Shown: positions 27,318-36,670 of the stretch, in pieces
How the letters are laid out: every line of letters begins with the position of its first letter
How positions within the stretch are numbered: position 1 is the first letter of the stretch
NCBI RefSeq assembly: GCF_014269185.2
Contig: NZ_JABWRZ020000001.1
Span: 2,629,001 to 2,693,000 of the forward strand
DNA length: 64,000 bases
Direction of reading: 5' to 3'
Source of the DNA: Pseudomonas oryzicola
Lineage (GTDB): Bacteria > Pseudomonadota > Gammaproteobacteria > Pseudomonadales > Pseudomonadaceae
The notes under the pieces: model-generated
What the model was told of the DNA's origin: nothing
What the model saw: only the letters and a program-made list of their open reading frames with translations
The model's database searches: none
Program-made: the position numbers and the translations under genes

Positions 27318-28709
27318 ATGCAAACCCACAACAACAATTTGAGTCATGGATTGAAATCACGGCATGTCACCATGCTGTCCATTGCCGGTGTGATCGGTGC
27401 CGGCCTGTTCGTCGGCTCCGGCCGTGCGATCGCCGAAGCCGGGCCGGCTACCATCCTGGCCTATATCCTGGCCGGTGCCCTGGTCGTGCTGGTAATGCGC
27501 ATGCTGGCGGAAATGGCGGTAGCCTCGCCGGACACCGGTTCGTTTTCCACCTATGCCGACCTCGCCATCGGCAAATGGGCCGGCTATACCATTGGCTGGT
27601 TGTACTGGTGGTTCTGGGTGCTGATCATCCCGATCGAGGCCAACATCGCCGCCACCATCATCAATTCCTGGGTTCCGCAACTGGAAATCTGGGTGCTGTC
27701 GCTGGTCATCACCTTGCTGCTGACCGCTACCAACCTGTTCAGCGTGAAGAACTATGGTGAATTCGAGTTCTGGCTGGCGCTGGTCAAGGTGCTGGCCATC
27801 GTCGGTTTCATCGCGCTGGGTGCGTGCGCCATCTTCGGCCTGCTGCCGGGCTCCGGCGTCAGCGGCGTGTCGCGCCTGTGGGACACCGGCGGTTTCATGC
27901 CCAACGGCTTCGGCGCGGTGCTCAGTGCCATGCTCATCACCATGTTCTCGTTCCTTGGTGCCGAGGTGGTGACCATCGCCGCAGCCGAGTCCGACGAAGC
28001 GGGCAAGCATATCTCCAAGGCCACCAACTCGGTGATCTGGCGGATCACGCTGTTCTATATCCTGTCGATCTTCATCGTCATCGCCCTGGTGCCATGGACT
28101 GACCCGCGCCTGGCCAGCGAGGGCTCGTATGTCACGGTGCTGGACACCCTCGGTGTACCGCATGCCAAGGCGATTATCGATTTCGTCGTGCTGACCTCGG
28201 TCACCAGCTGCCTCAACTCGTCGCTGTACACCGCTTCGCGCATGGTCTACTCGCTGAGCCGCCGCGGTGATGCGCCGGCCTGCGCCCAGGTGACCAGCCG
28301 CAGTGGCACGCCGGTGGTGGCGGTGTTGCTGTCCACCGGCGCGGCGTTCTTGGCGGTCATTGCCAATTACCTGGTGCCGGCCAAGGTGTTCGGCTTCCTC
28401 ATGGCCAGCTCGGGCGCCATCGCCTTGCTGGTGTACCTGGTGATTGCCATTTCCCAGTTGCGCCTGCGTCAGCGCCTGACCGCCCAGGGCAAGACCTTGG
28501 GTTACCGCATGTGGCTGTTCCCATGGCTGACCTGGGGCGTGATCCTGTTCATCAGTGCTGTGCTGGTATTGATGTTGTTCCGCCCGGACCACCGCCTGGA
28601 GGTCGTGTCGACCATGGTGCTGGCGCTGCTGGTGGTGTGTTCCGGCGTGCTGGTTACGCGGCGCCGGGCACGCGGGATGGTGCCAGGTGCTGTGGGGCAG
28701 GGCGCCTGA
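27318..28709 (+). CDS. gabP: Amino acid permease, GabP-like
   Basis: This 463-residue protein of the amino acid-polyamine-organocation superfamily has about 12 membrane helices. It has the APC signature near the N-terminus (MLSIAGVIGAGLFVGSGRAIAEAGPATI) and the FSFLGAEVVTIAAAES segment in the middle. Its place after csiD-lhgO suggests uptake of a lysine-pathway intermediate such as 4-aminobutyrate, 5-aminovalerate or related compounds; the exact substrate is inferred. It is separated from lhgO by 149 bp containing a terminator-like hairpin, so it may be transcribed partly on its own. Confidence 0.85.
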   Translation: MQTHNNNLSHGLKSRHVTMLSIAGVIGAGLFVGSGRAIAEAGPATILAYILAGALVVLVMRMLAEMAVASPDTGSFSTYADLAIGKWAGYTIGWLYWWFWVLIIPIEANIAATIINSWVPQLEIWVLSLVITLLLTATNLFSVKNYGEFEFWLALVKVLAIVGFIALGACAIFGLLPGSGVSGVSRLWDTGGFMPNGFGAVLSAMLITMFSFLGAEVVTIAAAESDEAGKHISKATNSVIWRITLFYILSIFIVIALVPWTDPRLASEGSYVTVLDTLGVPHAKAIIDFVVLTSVTSCLNSSLYTASRMVYSLSRRGDAPACAQVTSRSGTPVVAVLLSTGAAFLAVIANYLVPAKVFGFLMASSGAIALLVYLVIAISQLRLRQRLTAQGKTLGYRMWLFPWLTWGVILFISAVLVLMLFRPDHRLEVVSTMVLALLVVCSGVLVTRRRARGMVPGAVGQGA

Positions 28710-28796
28710 CACTGGCGCGCTGAAGACAGACGAGCAAGTCGCTCCCGGCTGTGAGAGGATGTCCGCCATCACAGCCAGGACCCCGAACTCAGCCTG

Positions 28797-29690
28797 ATGA
28801 AGACACCGAAAAGAATCGAACCCCTGATCGAGGACGGCCTGGTCGACGAAGTACTGCGGCCGTTGAAGAGTGGCAAGGAAGCCGCCGTGTATGTCGTGCG
28901 CTGCGGCAGCCAGGTGCGCTGCGCGAAGGTGTATAAAGAAGCCAGCAAGCGCAGTTTCCGCCAGGCCGCCGAATACCAGGAAGGCCGCAAGGTCCGCAAT
29001 AGCCGCCAGGCACGGGCCATGGCCAAGGGCAGCAAGTATGGCCGCAAGGAAGCCGAGGATGCCTGGCAGAACGCCGAGGTGGCGGCGCTGTTCCGGCTGG
29101 CCGCTGCCGGGGTGCGCGTGCCGCGGCCCTACGACTTCCAGGACGGCGTGCTGTTGATGGAGCTGGTGACCGACGCCGACGGCGATGCGGCACCGCGCCT
29201 GAACGACGTACACCTGGAGGCCGAGGAAGCCCGCACCTTCCATGCTTTTGTCATCCGCCAGATCGTGCTGATGCTGTGTGCCGGGCTGGTGCATGGCGAC
29301 CTGTCGGAGTTCAACGTGCTGCTCGGCCCCGACGGGCCGGTGATCATCGACCTGCCGCAGGCCGTGGACGCTGCGGCCAACAACCATGCCTTCAGCATGC
29401 TGCAGCGTGATGTGGCCAACATGGCCCACTATTTCGGGCGTTTTGCGCCGGAGCTGAAAAATACCCGGTACGCGCAGGAAATGTGGGCCTTGTACGAGGC
29501 GGGCGAACTGCGCTCGGACAGCGCACTGACAGGGCTGTTCGAGGAGGACGCGCATGATGCCGACGTGGCGGGGGTAATGCGCGAGATCGATGCCGCCCGG
29601 CGGGATGATGCGCGCCGGCGTGCGGCGCGAGCCGAGGCCGAGCATGGTCCGGCGAGGACCGAGGAGCCGACGCCGCCCTGGCTGCAGTAA
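28797..29690 (+). CDS. RIO-type serine/threonine protein kinase
   Basis: This 297-residue protein has the compact RIO kinase fold: a P-loop-like SGKEAAVYVV and Lys (AKVY, K44), the catalytic loop HGDLSEFN (H166-N173, catalytic D168) and the metal-binding Asp of VIIDLPQ (D185). A charged C-terminal tail (RRDDARRRAARAEAEHG) follows. Bacterial RIO proteins autophosphorylate on Ser/Thr; substrates are unknown. It is a single-gene unit ending in a perfect REP hairpin. Confidence 0.9.
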   Translation: MKTPKRIEPLIEDGLVDEVLRPLKSGKEAAVYVVRCGSQVRCAKVYKEASKRSFRQAAEYQEGRKVRNSRQARAMAKGSKYGRKEAEDAWQNAEVAALFRLAAAGVRVPRPYDFQDGVLLMELVTDADGDAAPRLNDVHLEAEEARTFHAFVIRQIVLMLCAGLVHGDLSEFNVLLGPDGPVIIDLPQAVDAAANNHAFSMLQRDVANMAHYFGRFAPELKNTRYAQEMWALYEAGELRSDSALTGLFEEDAHDADVAGVMREIDAARRDDARRRAARAEAEHGPARTEEPTPPWLQ

Positions 29691-29697
29691 TGGGTTG

Positions 29698-29745
29698 CCT
29701 GTGTCGGCCTCTTCGCGGGTTCACCCGCGAAGAGGCCGACACAGG
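29698..29745. repeat. Perfect REP palindrome, 23-bp arms
   Basis: Arms of 23 bases (CCTGTGTCGGCCTCTTCGCG and GGT, then their exact complement) flank a two-base TC loop. This is the canonical P. putida REP core. It lies eight bases after the RIO kinase stop and may end or stabilise that transcript. Confidence 0.9.
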
Positions 29746-29862
29746 ATAGCCATGGCTGCGACAACCATTGCCTTTGATGCACGACAATAACTCTTCATTT
29801 GGCCTTTTCTCTGGCGCGCGACAGGCATAAGGTATACGCCGTTCAAATACCCTGGAGCAGTC

Positions 29863-30837
29863 ATGTCCAACCAATTCCCGTCCGTTCGTCCTCGCCGCCT
29901 GCGCCAGAACGAGTCCCTGCGCACGATCTTCCAGGAAACCGAGTTCCGCCTTGAAGACCTGATCCTGCCAATCTTCGTCGAAGAAGGCATCGATGACTTC
30001 GTGCCGATCACCAGCATGCCGGGCGTCAATCGTATCCCCGAAAAGCTGCTGGCCCAGGAAATCGAACGCTACGCCCGTGCCGGCATCAAGTCGGTAATGA
30101 CCTTTGGCGTTTCGCACAACCTGGACGCCGTTGGCAGCGACACCTGGAACGAAAACGGCCTGGTCGCGCGCATGTCGCGGATCTGCAAGGACACCGTGCC
30201 GGAAATGGTGGTGATGTCCGACACCTGCTTCTGCGAATACACCAGCCACGGCCACTGCGGCGTGTTGCATGACCACGGCGTGGACAACGATGCCACACTG
30301 GCCAACCTGGGCAAGCAGGCAGTCATCGCCGCCGCTGCCGGTGCCGATTTCATCGCCCCTTCGGCGGCAATGGACGGCCAGGTGCAGGCCATCCGCAGCG
30401 CGCTGGATGGTGCCGGCTTCCACGACACCGCGATCATGGCCTATTCCACCAAGTTCGCTTCGTCGCTGTATGGCCCGTTCCGCGAAGCCGGTGGTACCGC
30501 GCTGAAGGGCGACCGCAAGAGCTATCAGATGAACCCCATGAACCGCCGCGAAGCGGTGCGCGAGTCGTTGCTCGACGAGCAGGAAGGGGCCGACGTGCTG
30601 ATGGTCAAGCCCGCTGGCGCCTACCTCGACGTGATCGCCGATATCCGTGCCGCCTCGCGCCTGCCGCTGGCCGCGTACCAGGTCAGTGGCGAATACGCGA
30701 TGATCAAGTTCGGCGGCTTGGCTGGCGCCATCGACGAAGGCCGGGTGGTGCGTGAAAGCATCGGTGCGATCAAACGTGCGGGTGCCGACCTGATCCTCAC
30801 CTACTTCGCGATGGACCTGGCCCGCGACGGTATCTGA
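29863..30837 (+). CDS. hemB: Delta-aminolevulinic acid dehydratase, zinc-cysteine type
   Basis: This 324-residue porphobilinogen synthase has Schiff-base lysines K197 (YSTKFAS) and K249 (MVKPAG). The metal site has three cysteines, C122, C124 and C132, within [13 protein letters not shown], the zinc-dependent form seen in enterobacteria. The main pseudomonad HemB that I recall uses an Asp-rich, Mg-dependent site, so this is probably a second copy. It condenses two 5-aminolevulinate molecules in heme synthesis in the cytoplasm. It is transcribed alone, with a hairpin after the stop. Confidence 0.93.
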   Translation: MSNQFPSVRPRRLRQNESLRTIFQETEFRLEDLILPIFVEEGIDDFVPITSMPGVNRIPEKLLAQEIERYARAGIKSVMTFGVSHNLDAVGSDTWNENGLVARMSRICKDTVPEMVVMSDTCFCEYTSHGHCGVLHDHGVDNDATLANLGKQAVIAAAAGADFIAPSAAMDGQVQAIRSALDGAGFHDTAIMAYSTKFASSLYGPFREAGGTALKGDRKSYQMNPMNRREAVRESLLDEQEGADVLMVKPAGAYLDVIADIRAASRLPLAAYQVSGEYAMIKFGGLAGAIDEGRVVRESIGAIKRAGADLILTYFAMDLARDGI

Positions 30838-30855
30838 TCGGCGGCCTTTGCCAGT

Positions 30856-30883
30856 GAAAGCCGCTGTCATCCCAGCGGCTTTC
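30856..30883 (+). terminator. Terminator after hemB
   Basis: GAAAGCCGCTG pairs perfectly with CAGCGGCTTTC across a six-base loop, 18 bases after the hemB stop. The U-tract is short. Confidence 0.7.
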
Positions 30884-30993
30884 ATCCAATGCGTGACAGC
30901 CGGCGAGAAAACACGAAAAAGCAGTGAGCGCTGAATTATTTAGTGTCCCGTTGTATCTCATCCCTTAGAGCATTCATCGACAGGGATACGGAC

Positions 30994-32496
30994 ATGAAAC
31001 CTCGCAAGAAAAGCCTCCAGCCAATCGGCCTCAAGGACATCACCATCGTCGACGACGCCAAGATGCGCAAGGCGATTACCGCTGCCGCCCTGGGCAATGC
31101 CATGGAGTGGTTCGACTTCGGTGTCTACGGTTTTGTCGCCTACGCCCTGGGCAAGGTGTTCTTCCCCAATGCCGACCCGGGCGTGCAGATGATCGCGGCA
31201 TTGGCCACGTTCTCCGTACCGTTTCTGATCAGGCCATTGGGCGGGTTGTTCTTCGGTGCCTTGGGCGACCGCTTCGGGCGGCAGAAAATCCTCGCGGCGA
31301 CCATTGTGATCATGTCGCTCAGCACCTTCGCCATCGGCCTGATACCGTCCTATGCCAGCATCGGCATCTGGGCCCCGATCCTGTTGCTGCTGGCGAAGAT
31401 GGCCCAGGGCTTCTCGGTAGGGGGCGAGTACACCGGCGCGTCGATCTTCGTCGCCGAATACGCGCCCGACCGCAAGCGCGGGTTTCTCGGCAGTTGGCTG
31501 GACTTCGGCTCGATTGCCGGATTTGTGCTGGGGGCCGGTGTGGTGGTGCTGATTTCTACCGTTCTGGGTGAGGACAAGTTCCTCGAATGGGGCTGGCGCC
31601 TGCCGTTCTTCCTCGCCCTGCCGCTGGGCATCATCGGCCTCTACCTGCGCCATGCGCTGGAGGAAACCCCAGCCTTCCAGCAGCACGTCGACACGCTGGA
31701 GCAAGGCGACCGCCAAGGGCTGGCCGCCGGACCCAAGGTATCGTTCAAGGAAGTCGCCACCCAGCACTGGCGCAGCCTGGTGACCTGCATCGGCGTGGTG
31801 ATCGCCACCAACGTCACCTACTACATGCTGCTCACCTACATGCCCAGCTACCTGTCGCACAACCTGCACTACAGCGAAGACCATGGCGTGCTGATCATCA
31901 TCGCGATCATGGTCGGCATGCTGTTCGTGCAGCCGATGATCGGGCTGCTCAGCGACAAGTTCGGCCGGCGCCCGTTCATCATCATTGGCAGCGTCGGTCT
32001 TTTCGTGCTGGCCATCCCTGCCTTCATGCTGATCAACAGCGGCGTGCTGGGGGTGATTTTTGCCGGCCTGCTGATCATTGCCGTGCTGCTGAACTTCTTC
32101 ATCGGCGTAATGGCCTCGACACTACCGGCCATGTTCCCCACGCACATCCGCTACAGCGCCCTGGCCAGCGCCTTCAACATCTCGGTCCTGATTGCCGGGC
32201 TTACGCCGACCCTCGCGGCCTGGCTGGTGGAAAGCAGCGGCAACCTGTACATGCCGGCGTACTACCTGATGGTGATTGCCGCGGTGGGGCTGGTCACCGG
32301 CCTGACCATGAAGGAAACCGCCAACAAGCCGCTGCGCGGCGCGGCACCGGCCGCATCGGATATCGAGGAAGCGCGCGAGCTGCTGCAGGAGCACCATGAC
32401 AATATCGAACAGAAGATCGAGGACATCGATGCGCAGATTGCCGAACTGGAGGCCAAGCGCACGTTGCTGGTGCAGCAGCATCCGCGCATCGACTGA
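30994..32496 (+). CDS. proP: Proline/glycine betaine MFS transporter ProP
   Basis: This 500-residue metabolite:H+ symporter has 12 membrane helices and the motif GGEYTGASIFVAEYAPDR. A C-terminal cytoplasmic coiled coil (about 455-495; IEEARELLQEHHDNIEQKIE) is characteristic of osmosensing ProP. ATG 30994 has AGGGA seven bases upstream; the 17-codon GTG extension is less likely. It imports compatible solutes under osmotic stress. Its stop directly abuts the converging DUF1275 gene. Confidence 0.9.
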   Translation: MKPRKKSLQPIGLKDITIVDDAKMRKAITAAALGNAMEWFDFGVYGFVAYALGKVFFPNADPGVQMIAALATFSVPFLIRPLGGLFFGALGDRFGRQKILAATIVIMSLSTFAIGLIPSYASIGIWAPILLLLAKMAQGFSVGGEYTGASIFVAEYAPDRKRGFLGSWLDFGSIAGFVLGAGVVVLISTVLGEDKFLEWGWRLPFFLALPLGIIGLYLRHALEETPAFQQHVDTLEQGDRQGLAAGPKVSFKEVATQHWRSLVTCIGVVIATNVTYYMLLTYMPSYLSHNLHYSEDHGVLIIIAIMVGMLFVQPMIGLLSDKFGRRPFIIIGSVGLFVLAIPAFMLINSGVLGVIFAGLLIIAVLLNFFIGVMASTLPAMFPTHIRYSALASAFNISVLIAGLTPTLAAWLVESSGNLYMPAYYLMVIAAVGLVTGLTMKETANKPLRGAAPAASDIEEARELLQEHHDNIEQKIEDIDAQIAELEAKRTLLVQQHPRID

Positions 32497-33198
32497 TCAG
32501 CGTGGCATGTAGCCACGCTGCCACGACCGGGGAATGAAGCGCGACACCAGGGCCAGCACGCAGGCCAGCGAGCAGCTGCCGGCCAGCGCCTGCAGGCCCA
32601 GGCGTTGCTCCAGCCAGGCCCCCAGCGAAGCGCCCAGCAGCATGCCGGCCCACGGTACCAGTTGCACACGCCAGCCGTTGCGCCGCTCACCCAACAGCCA
32701 GCGCCCCAGGCCACGGCCGAAGCGTGACAGGGCCCCGGTAACGTAGGTCAGGCCGATTGGCAGGCCGTTCACCTGTTCGACCACGGCATTGATCATGCCC
32801 ATGGCCAACGTGGCGGCCAGCAGCGCCGGGAAGGTATTTGCCAAGCGCCAGCCGGCGGCGAAGGCCAGCAGTACGGCGACCACCAGCAGCACTGGCCAGG
32901 CCCTACGGTGGAAGCTGCGCGCCAACACCACACCCAGTGCGTTACCGGCGACAAAGCCGAGGATGGCACCGCTCAGGCGCAGCACCATGGCCAGGTCCGC
33001 TTCACTGATGGCTACCGCCAGGCGCGTGGTGTTGCCGCTCATGAACGACACAAAGTCGCCCAGTGCCAGCAGGCCGATCGCATCGGTCATGCCGGCCAGT
33101 ACCGACAGGCCGGCAACCAGGCCGAGGCCGACACGGCCACGCAGGATCTGCAGGCGCAGCCGCCGGGCCGTGCGTGCGGGAAGGGCGTTGGGCAGCAT
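32497..33198 (-). CDS. DUF1275 (YoaK-type) membrane protein
   Basis: This 233-residue protein has six hydrophobic helices and the family marks LAGMTDAIGLLALGDFVSFMSGNTT near the N-terminus and a central INAVVEQVNGLPIGLTYVTGAL. Function is unknown; the family is called YoaK-like. It begins ten bases after the stop of the riboflavin synthase gene on the same strand, so the two are probably co-transcribed. Its stop touches that of proP on the other strand. Confidence 0.85.
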   Translation of the reverse strand: MLPNALPARTARRLRLQILRGRVGLGLVAGLSVLAGMTDAIGLLALGDFVSFMSGNTTRLAVAISEADLAMVLRLSGAILGFVAGNALGVVLARSFHRRAWPVLLVVAVLLAFAAGWRLANTFPALLAATLAMGMINAVVEQVNGLPIGLTYVTGALSRFGRGLGRWLLGERRNGWRVQLVPWAGMLLGASLGAWLEQRLGLQALAGSCSLACVLALVSRFIPRSWQRGYMPR

Positions 33199-33208
33199 GC
33201 CAGGTACC

Positions 33209-33835
33209 TCAGCGGGGCAGTTCGCGGGCGAGGGTGCTCTTGATGGTGCGTTCTACCACATCCACCAGCACCATGGTCTGGTGGTCGACCTCGATATTCA
33301 GCAGTTCACCGACCTGGTAACGGGCGAAAGTGGTCTGGCGCAGGGTTTCGGGGATCAGGTTGATGGTGACCACGTTGTCTTCGACATCGGCGACCGTCAG
33401 GCTGCAGCCGTTGACCCCGATGAAGCCGCGCGGGAACACGTACTTGCCCCATTGCGCGGGCATACGGAACCGGATGAAGGCGCCGTTCGGCTGGATCGAC
33501 AGCTCGACGATCTCGGCGGTGGTGGCGATGTGCCCAGCCATCAGGTGACCGCCGACTTCGGCATTCATCTTCGCCGACCGTTCGATGTTGACACCCTGGC
33601 CTGCCTTGAAGAAGCGCAGGTTGGTACGCTCGAGGGTGGCGGTCATGGCGTCGAACCTGACCCGGCTGCCGTCAATTTCGGTGACCGAGAGGCAAGTTCC
33701 TTCGACACTGACGCTGGCACCGATCTTCAGCTCGTCGAGCAGCTCCGGGGTGAGGTCGATGGTGAACTGGTTGTGGCCCGGGTAGCTGGTCACATCAAGC
33801 AGAGGTCGGACGGCCTGGACGATGCCGGTGTACAT
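33209..33835 (-). CDS. ribE: Riboflavin synthase alpha chain, enterobacterial type
   Basis: This 208-residue protein has two lumazine-binding half-domains, each with the expected pattern: MYTGIVQAV and GTCLSVTEI in the first, GGHLMAGHI and FIGVNGCSLTVADV in the second. It converts two 6,7-dimethyl-8-ribityllumazine molecules to riboflavin. It stands outside a rib operon and more closely resembles the E. coli protein (SVEGTCLSVTEI, HLIPETL-type ending), so a second copy is likely elsewhere in the genome. No FMN riboswitch was seen upstream. Confidence 0.88.
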   Translation of the reverse strand: MYTGIVQAVRPLLDVTSYPGHNQFTIDLTPELLDELKIGASVSVEGTCLSVTEIDGSRVRFDAMTATLERTNLRFFKAGQGVNIERSAKMNAEVGGHLMAGHIATTAEIVELSIQPNGAFIRFRMPAQWGKYVFPRGFIGVNGCSLTVADVEDNVVTINLIPETLRQTTFARYQVGELLNIEVDHQTMVLVDVVERTIKSTLARELPR

Positions 33836-33916
33836 GGGTTGCTCCTGGGCACAGAGAAAGAAAACTTCCGAACGCTATGCCCGTGGAGCGGTAAATGCAA
33901 GACCGGCCAGCGCTGT

Positions 33917-35983
33917 TCAGACATGCCCGCTACTGTTGACGATGCGCAGGCACAGCGCCTCGTACGGGTCCAGGTTCACCGTCAAGCGCCCGTCCTCGGT
34001 CAGGTCCCCCTCGACCGTCTCATGGATCATGTCCACCACCGGCCCCGGGGTGAACCCGGTCAGTTGCAATTCCTCGGCAATCACTTCCCGGCCAAAGTTC
34101 AGCGCGCTGATCTGGATGCCACGCCCGGCCGGCAGCTCATGCACCAGCACCAGCAACCCGGGGCTGCTGACGTCAGGTACCAGCAGCTGGCGGCTGCTGG
34201 CGATGCCGTAGGCCTGGCGCACCGCCAGCAGTTTCCTGACCTTGCAGGCGAACGAATCGCCGTTTTCCAGCTGGCTGTCGAGGCTGCCATACAGCGCCCG
34301 CGCCCGCGGCAAGCCACGCACCGATGCCTCGGCCTGGGGGGCGAGCCCGGCCAGGTCGTAACTGCCCCGGTGAATCCAGCGGGTATCGCCATCCATCATC
34401 CGTTCTGCCACCGCTTCGGCGGGCAAGGGCAGGGCGCCCACCAGGTCCCAGCCGGACAGCGCCACCACGCCGGGCTGCATGGCGTTGTACATGACCAGCA
34501 ACAGGTGCACCTTCTGGATCAGCTCGACCTCGGCCGGGCCGATCTGCTCCAGGTCGCGGATGCCCAGTGCTGCGGCGATCAGGCTGACCGTGGTGCAGGC
34601 GATGCCATTGGTGACGAAGCGCAGGTTGTAGGGTGCATGTTCGCCGGACAGGCGCTCGTAGATCTCCTCGCGGATATGCTCGCGCAGGATGCCGCCGGGC
34701 AAGGTCTGGCCCTTGTACAGGTACATGTCATGCGCGTGCAGGGTCCAGAAATGCACCAGTTCCACGGTCAGCTCGTCGTGGTTCTGCAAGGCATGGATCA
34801 GCGAGGCGGGGTCGATGCCGAACGCGTGCATCTCCTTGAACATCAGGCGCAGGAATTCGGTGTCGCCGGTCAGCAGCGCATGCTGGTAGGCGGGCCGGGT
34901 GACGAAGTCATAGGACAGGTCGGCACCGCCCTTGGACATCTGTGCGATGTCGTCGAGGGTCAGGTTAAGTTCCTGGAAGCTGAAGCCACCGGCCTTGCGG
35001 ATCATGCCGCCGATCAGCTGGTTGCCGACCAGCGACAGTGGGTGGCTTTCCGACCAGGCTGTGCCGTGGGTGCGCGTTTCCACGCCGAGGAAGCCGTTGG
35101 CATCCAGGCGCAGGCCGCGGGCCCCCAGGCAGTCCAGGGCGTGCAGGGCATCGCCAATGATCATTTGCTGGGCGGCGAAGGTCGGGTCCAGCCAGTTCAG
35201 TGACGGCTGGCCCTCCTTGAAGTAGTGCAGGTATACCCAGCGCCGCGTCTTGCCGTCCACCCCGGTCACCGGCGGCGTGGCGCTCCAGTCGGTTTCCTTA
35301 ACGCCCGGCTCGAAGAAGATCACCCGTTGCAACTGGCCGACGATGTAATGCCGGGCCTTGAGTTCGTCGCACTGTGCCGGCAACAGGTTGACCGCGTCGC
35401 GACCGGCCGGGACGTCCGGTAGCAACGGCCAGTCCTCCTCGCGGATCTCGACCATGTGGTACAGCCCCGGGTACGGCCCGTGGGCCAGCTCGGCCAGGCG
35501 GAAGTCGGCGCCTTTGCCGGTGTGCGAGGGGATCAGGTCGTCGATGGTCACGGCGTTGTGTGCGGCGGCCATGCGGCTCATCTGGATCAGCTCCTGCTCG
35601 CTGCCGTACAGCGGGTCGATGTCGAAGCTGATGCGGTCGAAATTGCCGTCCACGCTGGGCGTGAGTTCGCGGCCGCGCAGGCCCCCGGACTGCTTGATCG
35701 GCCCGGTGTGCAGGCCCTGGATACCGACCTCCGACAGGCGCTTCCACAGCGCTTCGTGGGCCAGGGCAGCGAGCACCGAACTACCCTCGGGGGCGATGAT
35801 GGCGTCGGGGTAGACGGTCAGCCAGACCGAGGCGATGTCGATGGCCCGGCGTGGCTGGGCTTCGGCGTAAGGCTGCTGCCACAGGCGCGACTGGCCTGAA
35901 TACAGGCGGGTACGCTGCTGCGCGGCCTGGAGCATGGCGCGGTCTTCGAGCCATTTGACATAGGACGGGTCGGGCTGGGTCAT
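33917..35983 (-). CDS. GH13 family glycosidase, trehalose synthase-like
   Basis: This 688-residue alpha-amylase-superfamily enzyme has its catalytic triad visible: nucleophile D294 (GLRLDANGF), acid/base E338 (FQELN) and D403 (LQNHDE). A (beta/alpha)8 barrel spans about 50-560 and a beta-sandwich domain follows (ALNFGREV...[11 protein letters not shown]). It differs from the usual TreS consensus in the first region ([16 protein letters not shown]) and lacks a maltokinase domain. Trehalose/maltose interconversion or another glucan activity is possible. It stands alone, with no treYZ or glg genes adjacent. Confidence 0.8.
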   Translation of the reverse strand: MTQPDPSYVKWLEDRAMLQAAQQRTRLYSGQSRLWQQPYAEAQPRRAIDIASVWLTVYPDAIIAPEGSSVLAALAHEALWKRLSEVGIQGLHTGPIKQSGGLRGRELTPSVDGNFDRISFDIDPLYGSEQELIQMSRMAAAHNAVTIDDLIPSHTGKGADFRLAELAHGPYPGLYHMVEIREEDWPLLPDVPAGRDAVNLLPAQCDELKARHYIVGQLQRVIFFEPGVKETDWSATPPVTGVDGKTRRWVYLHYFKEGQPSLNWLDPTFAAQQMIIGDALHALDCLGARGLRLDANGFLGVETRTHGTAWSESHPLSLVGNQLIGGMIRKAGGFSFQELNLTLDDIAQMSKGGADLSYDFVTRPAYQHALLTGDTEFLRLMFKEMHAFGIDPASLIHALQNHDELTVELVHFWTLHAHDMYLYKGQTLPGGILREHIREEIYERLSGEHAPYNLRFVTNGIACTTVSLIAAALGIRDLEQIGPAEVELIQKVHLLLVMYNAMQPGVVALSGWDLVGALPLPAEAVAERMMDGDTRWIHRGSYDLAGLAPQAEASVRGLPRARALYGSLDSQLENGDSFACKVRKLLAVRQAYGIASSRQLLVPDVSSPGLLVLVHELPAGRGIQISALNFGREVIAEELQLTGFTPGPVVDMIHETVEGDLTEDGRLTVNLDPYEALCLRIVNSSGHV

Positions 35984-36210
35984 TGCGCCTCCTCATTGCG
36001 TGTCACCGGCTCAGGTTATGACGGCTTCGCAGGCGGAACGTTTCACTTGGATGCGTACGTTGCGGGTGACGCGTCAGGGTGTGTACCCGTGTCGGGGAAA
36101 GAGGCCAGTCGAAATGTCCCACAACCCCTTGGGAAGGCCCTGACTTCTCACAGAATGGCTTCCCCGATAGCGTCCATGTCTTCAGTCTGCTGGAAGAAAA
36201 GGACCTCTTC

Positions 36211-36333
36211 ATGCCTCGGCCACACGCCAATCCCTTCATCACCGATCGGCTGTTGGCGCTGGGGGCGATCAGCCTCGGCGCCATCATTGATCTCGAATCC
36301 CGTACTGCCCCGTCTGAAGGTGAGGCCATATGA
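36211..36333 (+). CDS. 40-residue protein coupled to a PAAR gene
   Basis: ATG 36211 is preceded by AAAAGGA with a seven-base spacer. The product MPRPHANPFITDRLLALGAI continues with SLGAIIDLESRTAPSEGEAI and has one weakly hydrophobic segment (LLALGAISLGAI). Its stop overlaps the ATG of the PAAR gene (ATGA, 36330-36333), which argues that it is translated. No family was recognised; it may assist loading or folding of the PAAR protein. Confidence 0.55.
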   Translation: MPRPHANPFITDRLLALGAISLGAIIDLESRTAPSEGEAI

Positions 36334-36587
36334 AACCCGTGATACTCGTAGGCCATCGGCATGTCTGCCCGCTGCATGGCACCAACCAGGTAGAAAGCGG
36401 CAGTTCCGCGTATACCTTCAATGGCAGGCCGGTTGCCAGGGTGGGGGACCGCACCACCTGTGGCGCTGTAGTAATCAGTGGTGCCGCGCATTTTCTGATT
36501 GAAGGTGCAGCCGTGGCACGCCAAGGGGACCGAACCGACCATGGTGGTGTGCTGGAAGAGGGCGATGCTGGCTGGATGCTGGATTGA
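36330..36587 (+). CDS. PAAR-domain protein (T6SS spike tip)
   Basis: This 85-residue protein is a minimal PAAR fold: VGHRHVCPLHG, then GRPVARVGDRTTCGAVVISG and GAAVARQGDRTDHGG, the repeating D-R-T-x-C/H zinc-cone pattern. Such proteins cap VgrG spikes of type VI secretion systems and recruit effectors. No vgrG, effector or immunity gene lies next to it, so it is an orphan. It is translationally coupled to the 40-residue ORF. Confidence 0.85.
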   Translation: MKPVILVGHRHVCPLHGTNQVESGSSAYTFNGRPVARVGDRTTCGAVVISGAAHFLIEGAAVARQGDRTDHGGVLEEGDAGWMLD

Positions 36588-36635
36588 CGCTGGCGGCTTG
36601 TCCGGGGACCTGGGGCAAGCCAACTACCGTGGCGC

Positions 36636-36670
36636 CTGCTTCTTCGCGGGCGAGCCCGCTCCTACACCGA
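36636..36670. repeat. REP fragment
   Basis: CTTCTTCGCGGGCGAGCCCGCTCCTAC is a half-REP of the species type, lying between converging PAAR and repair genes. Confidence 0.6.

Noticed and set aside
27357..29645. 762-codon ORF antisense to permease and RIO kinase
   Set aside because: It crosses two real genes and a gap; low-complexity His/Gln-rich product.
32789..35203. 804-codon plus-strand ORF over DUF1275, ribE and GH13 genes
   Set aside because: It spans three well-supported minus-strand genes without any recognisable domain.
36003..36623. 206-codon minus-strand ORF over the PAAR region
   Set aside because: The plus strand carries the PAAR motifs and coupled starts; the minus ORF has no family resemblance.
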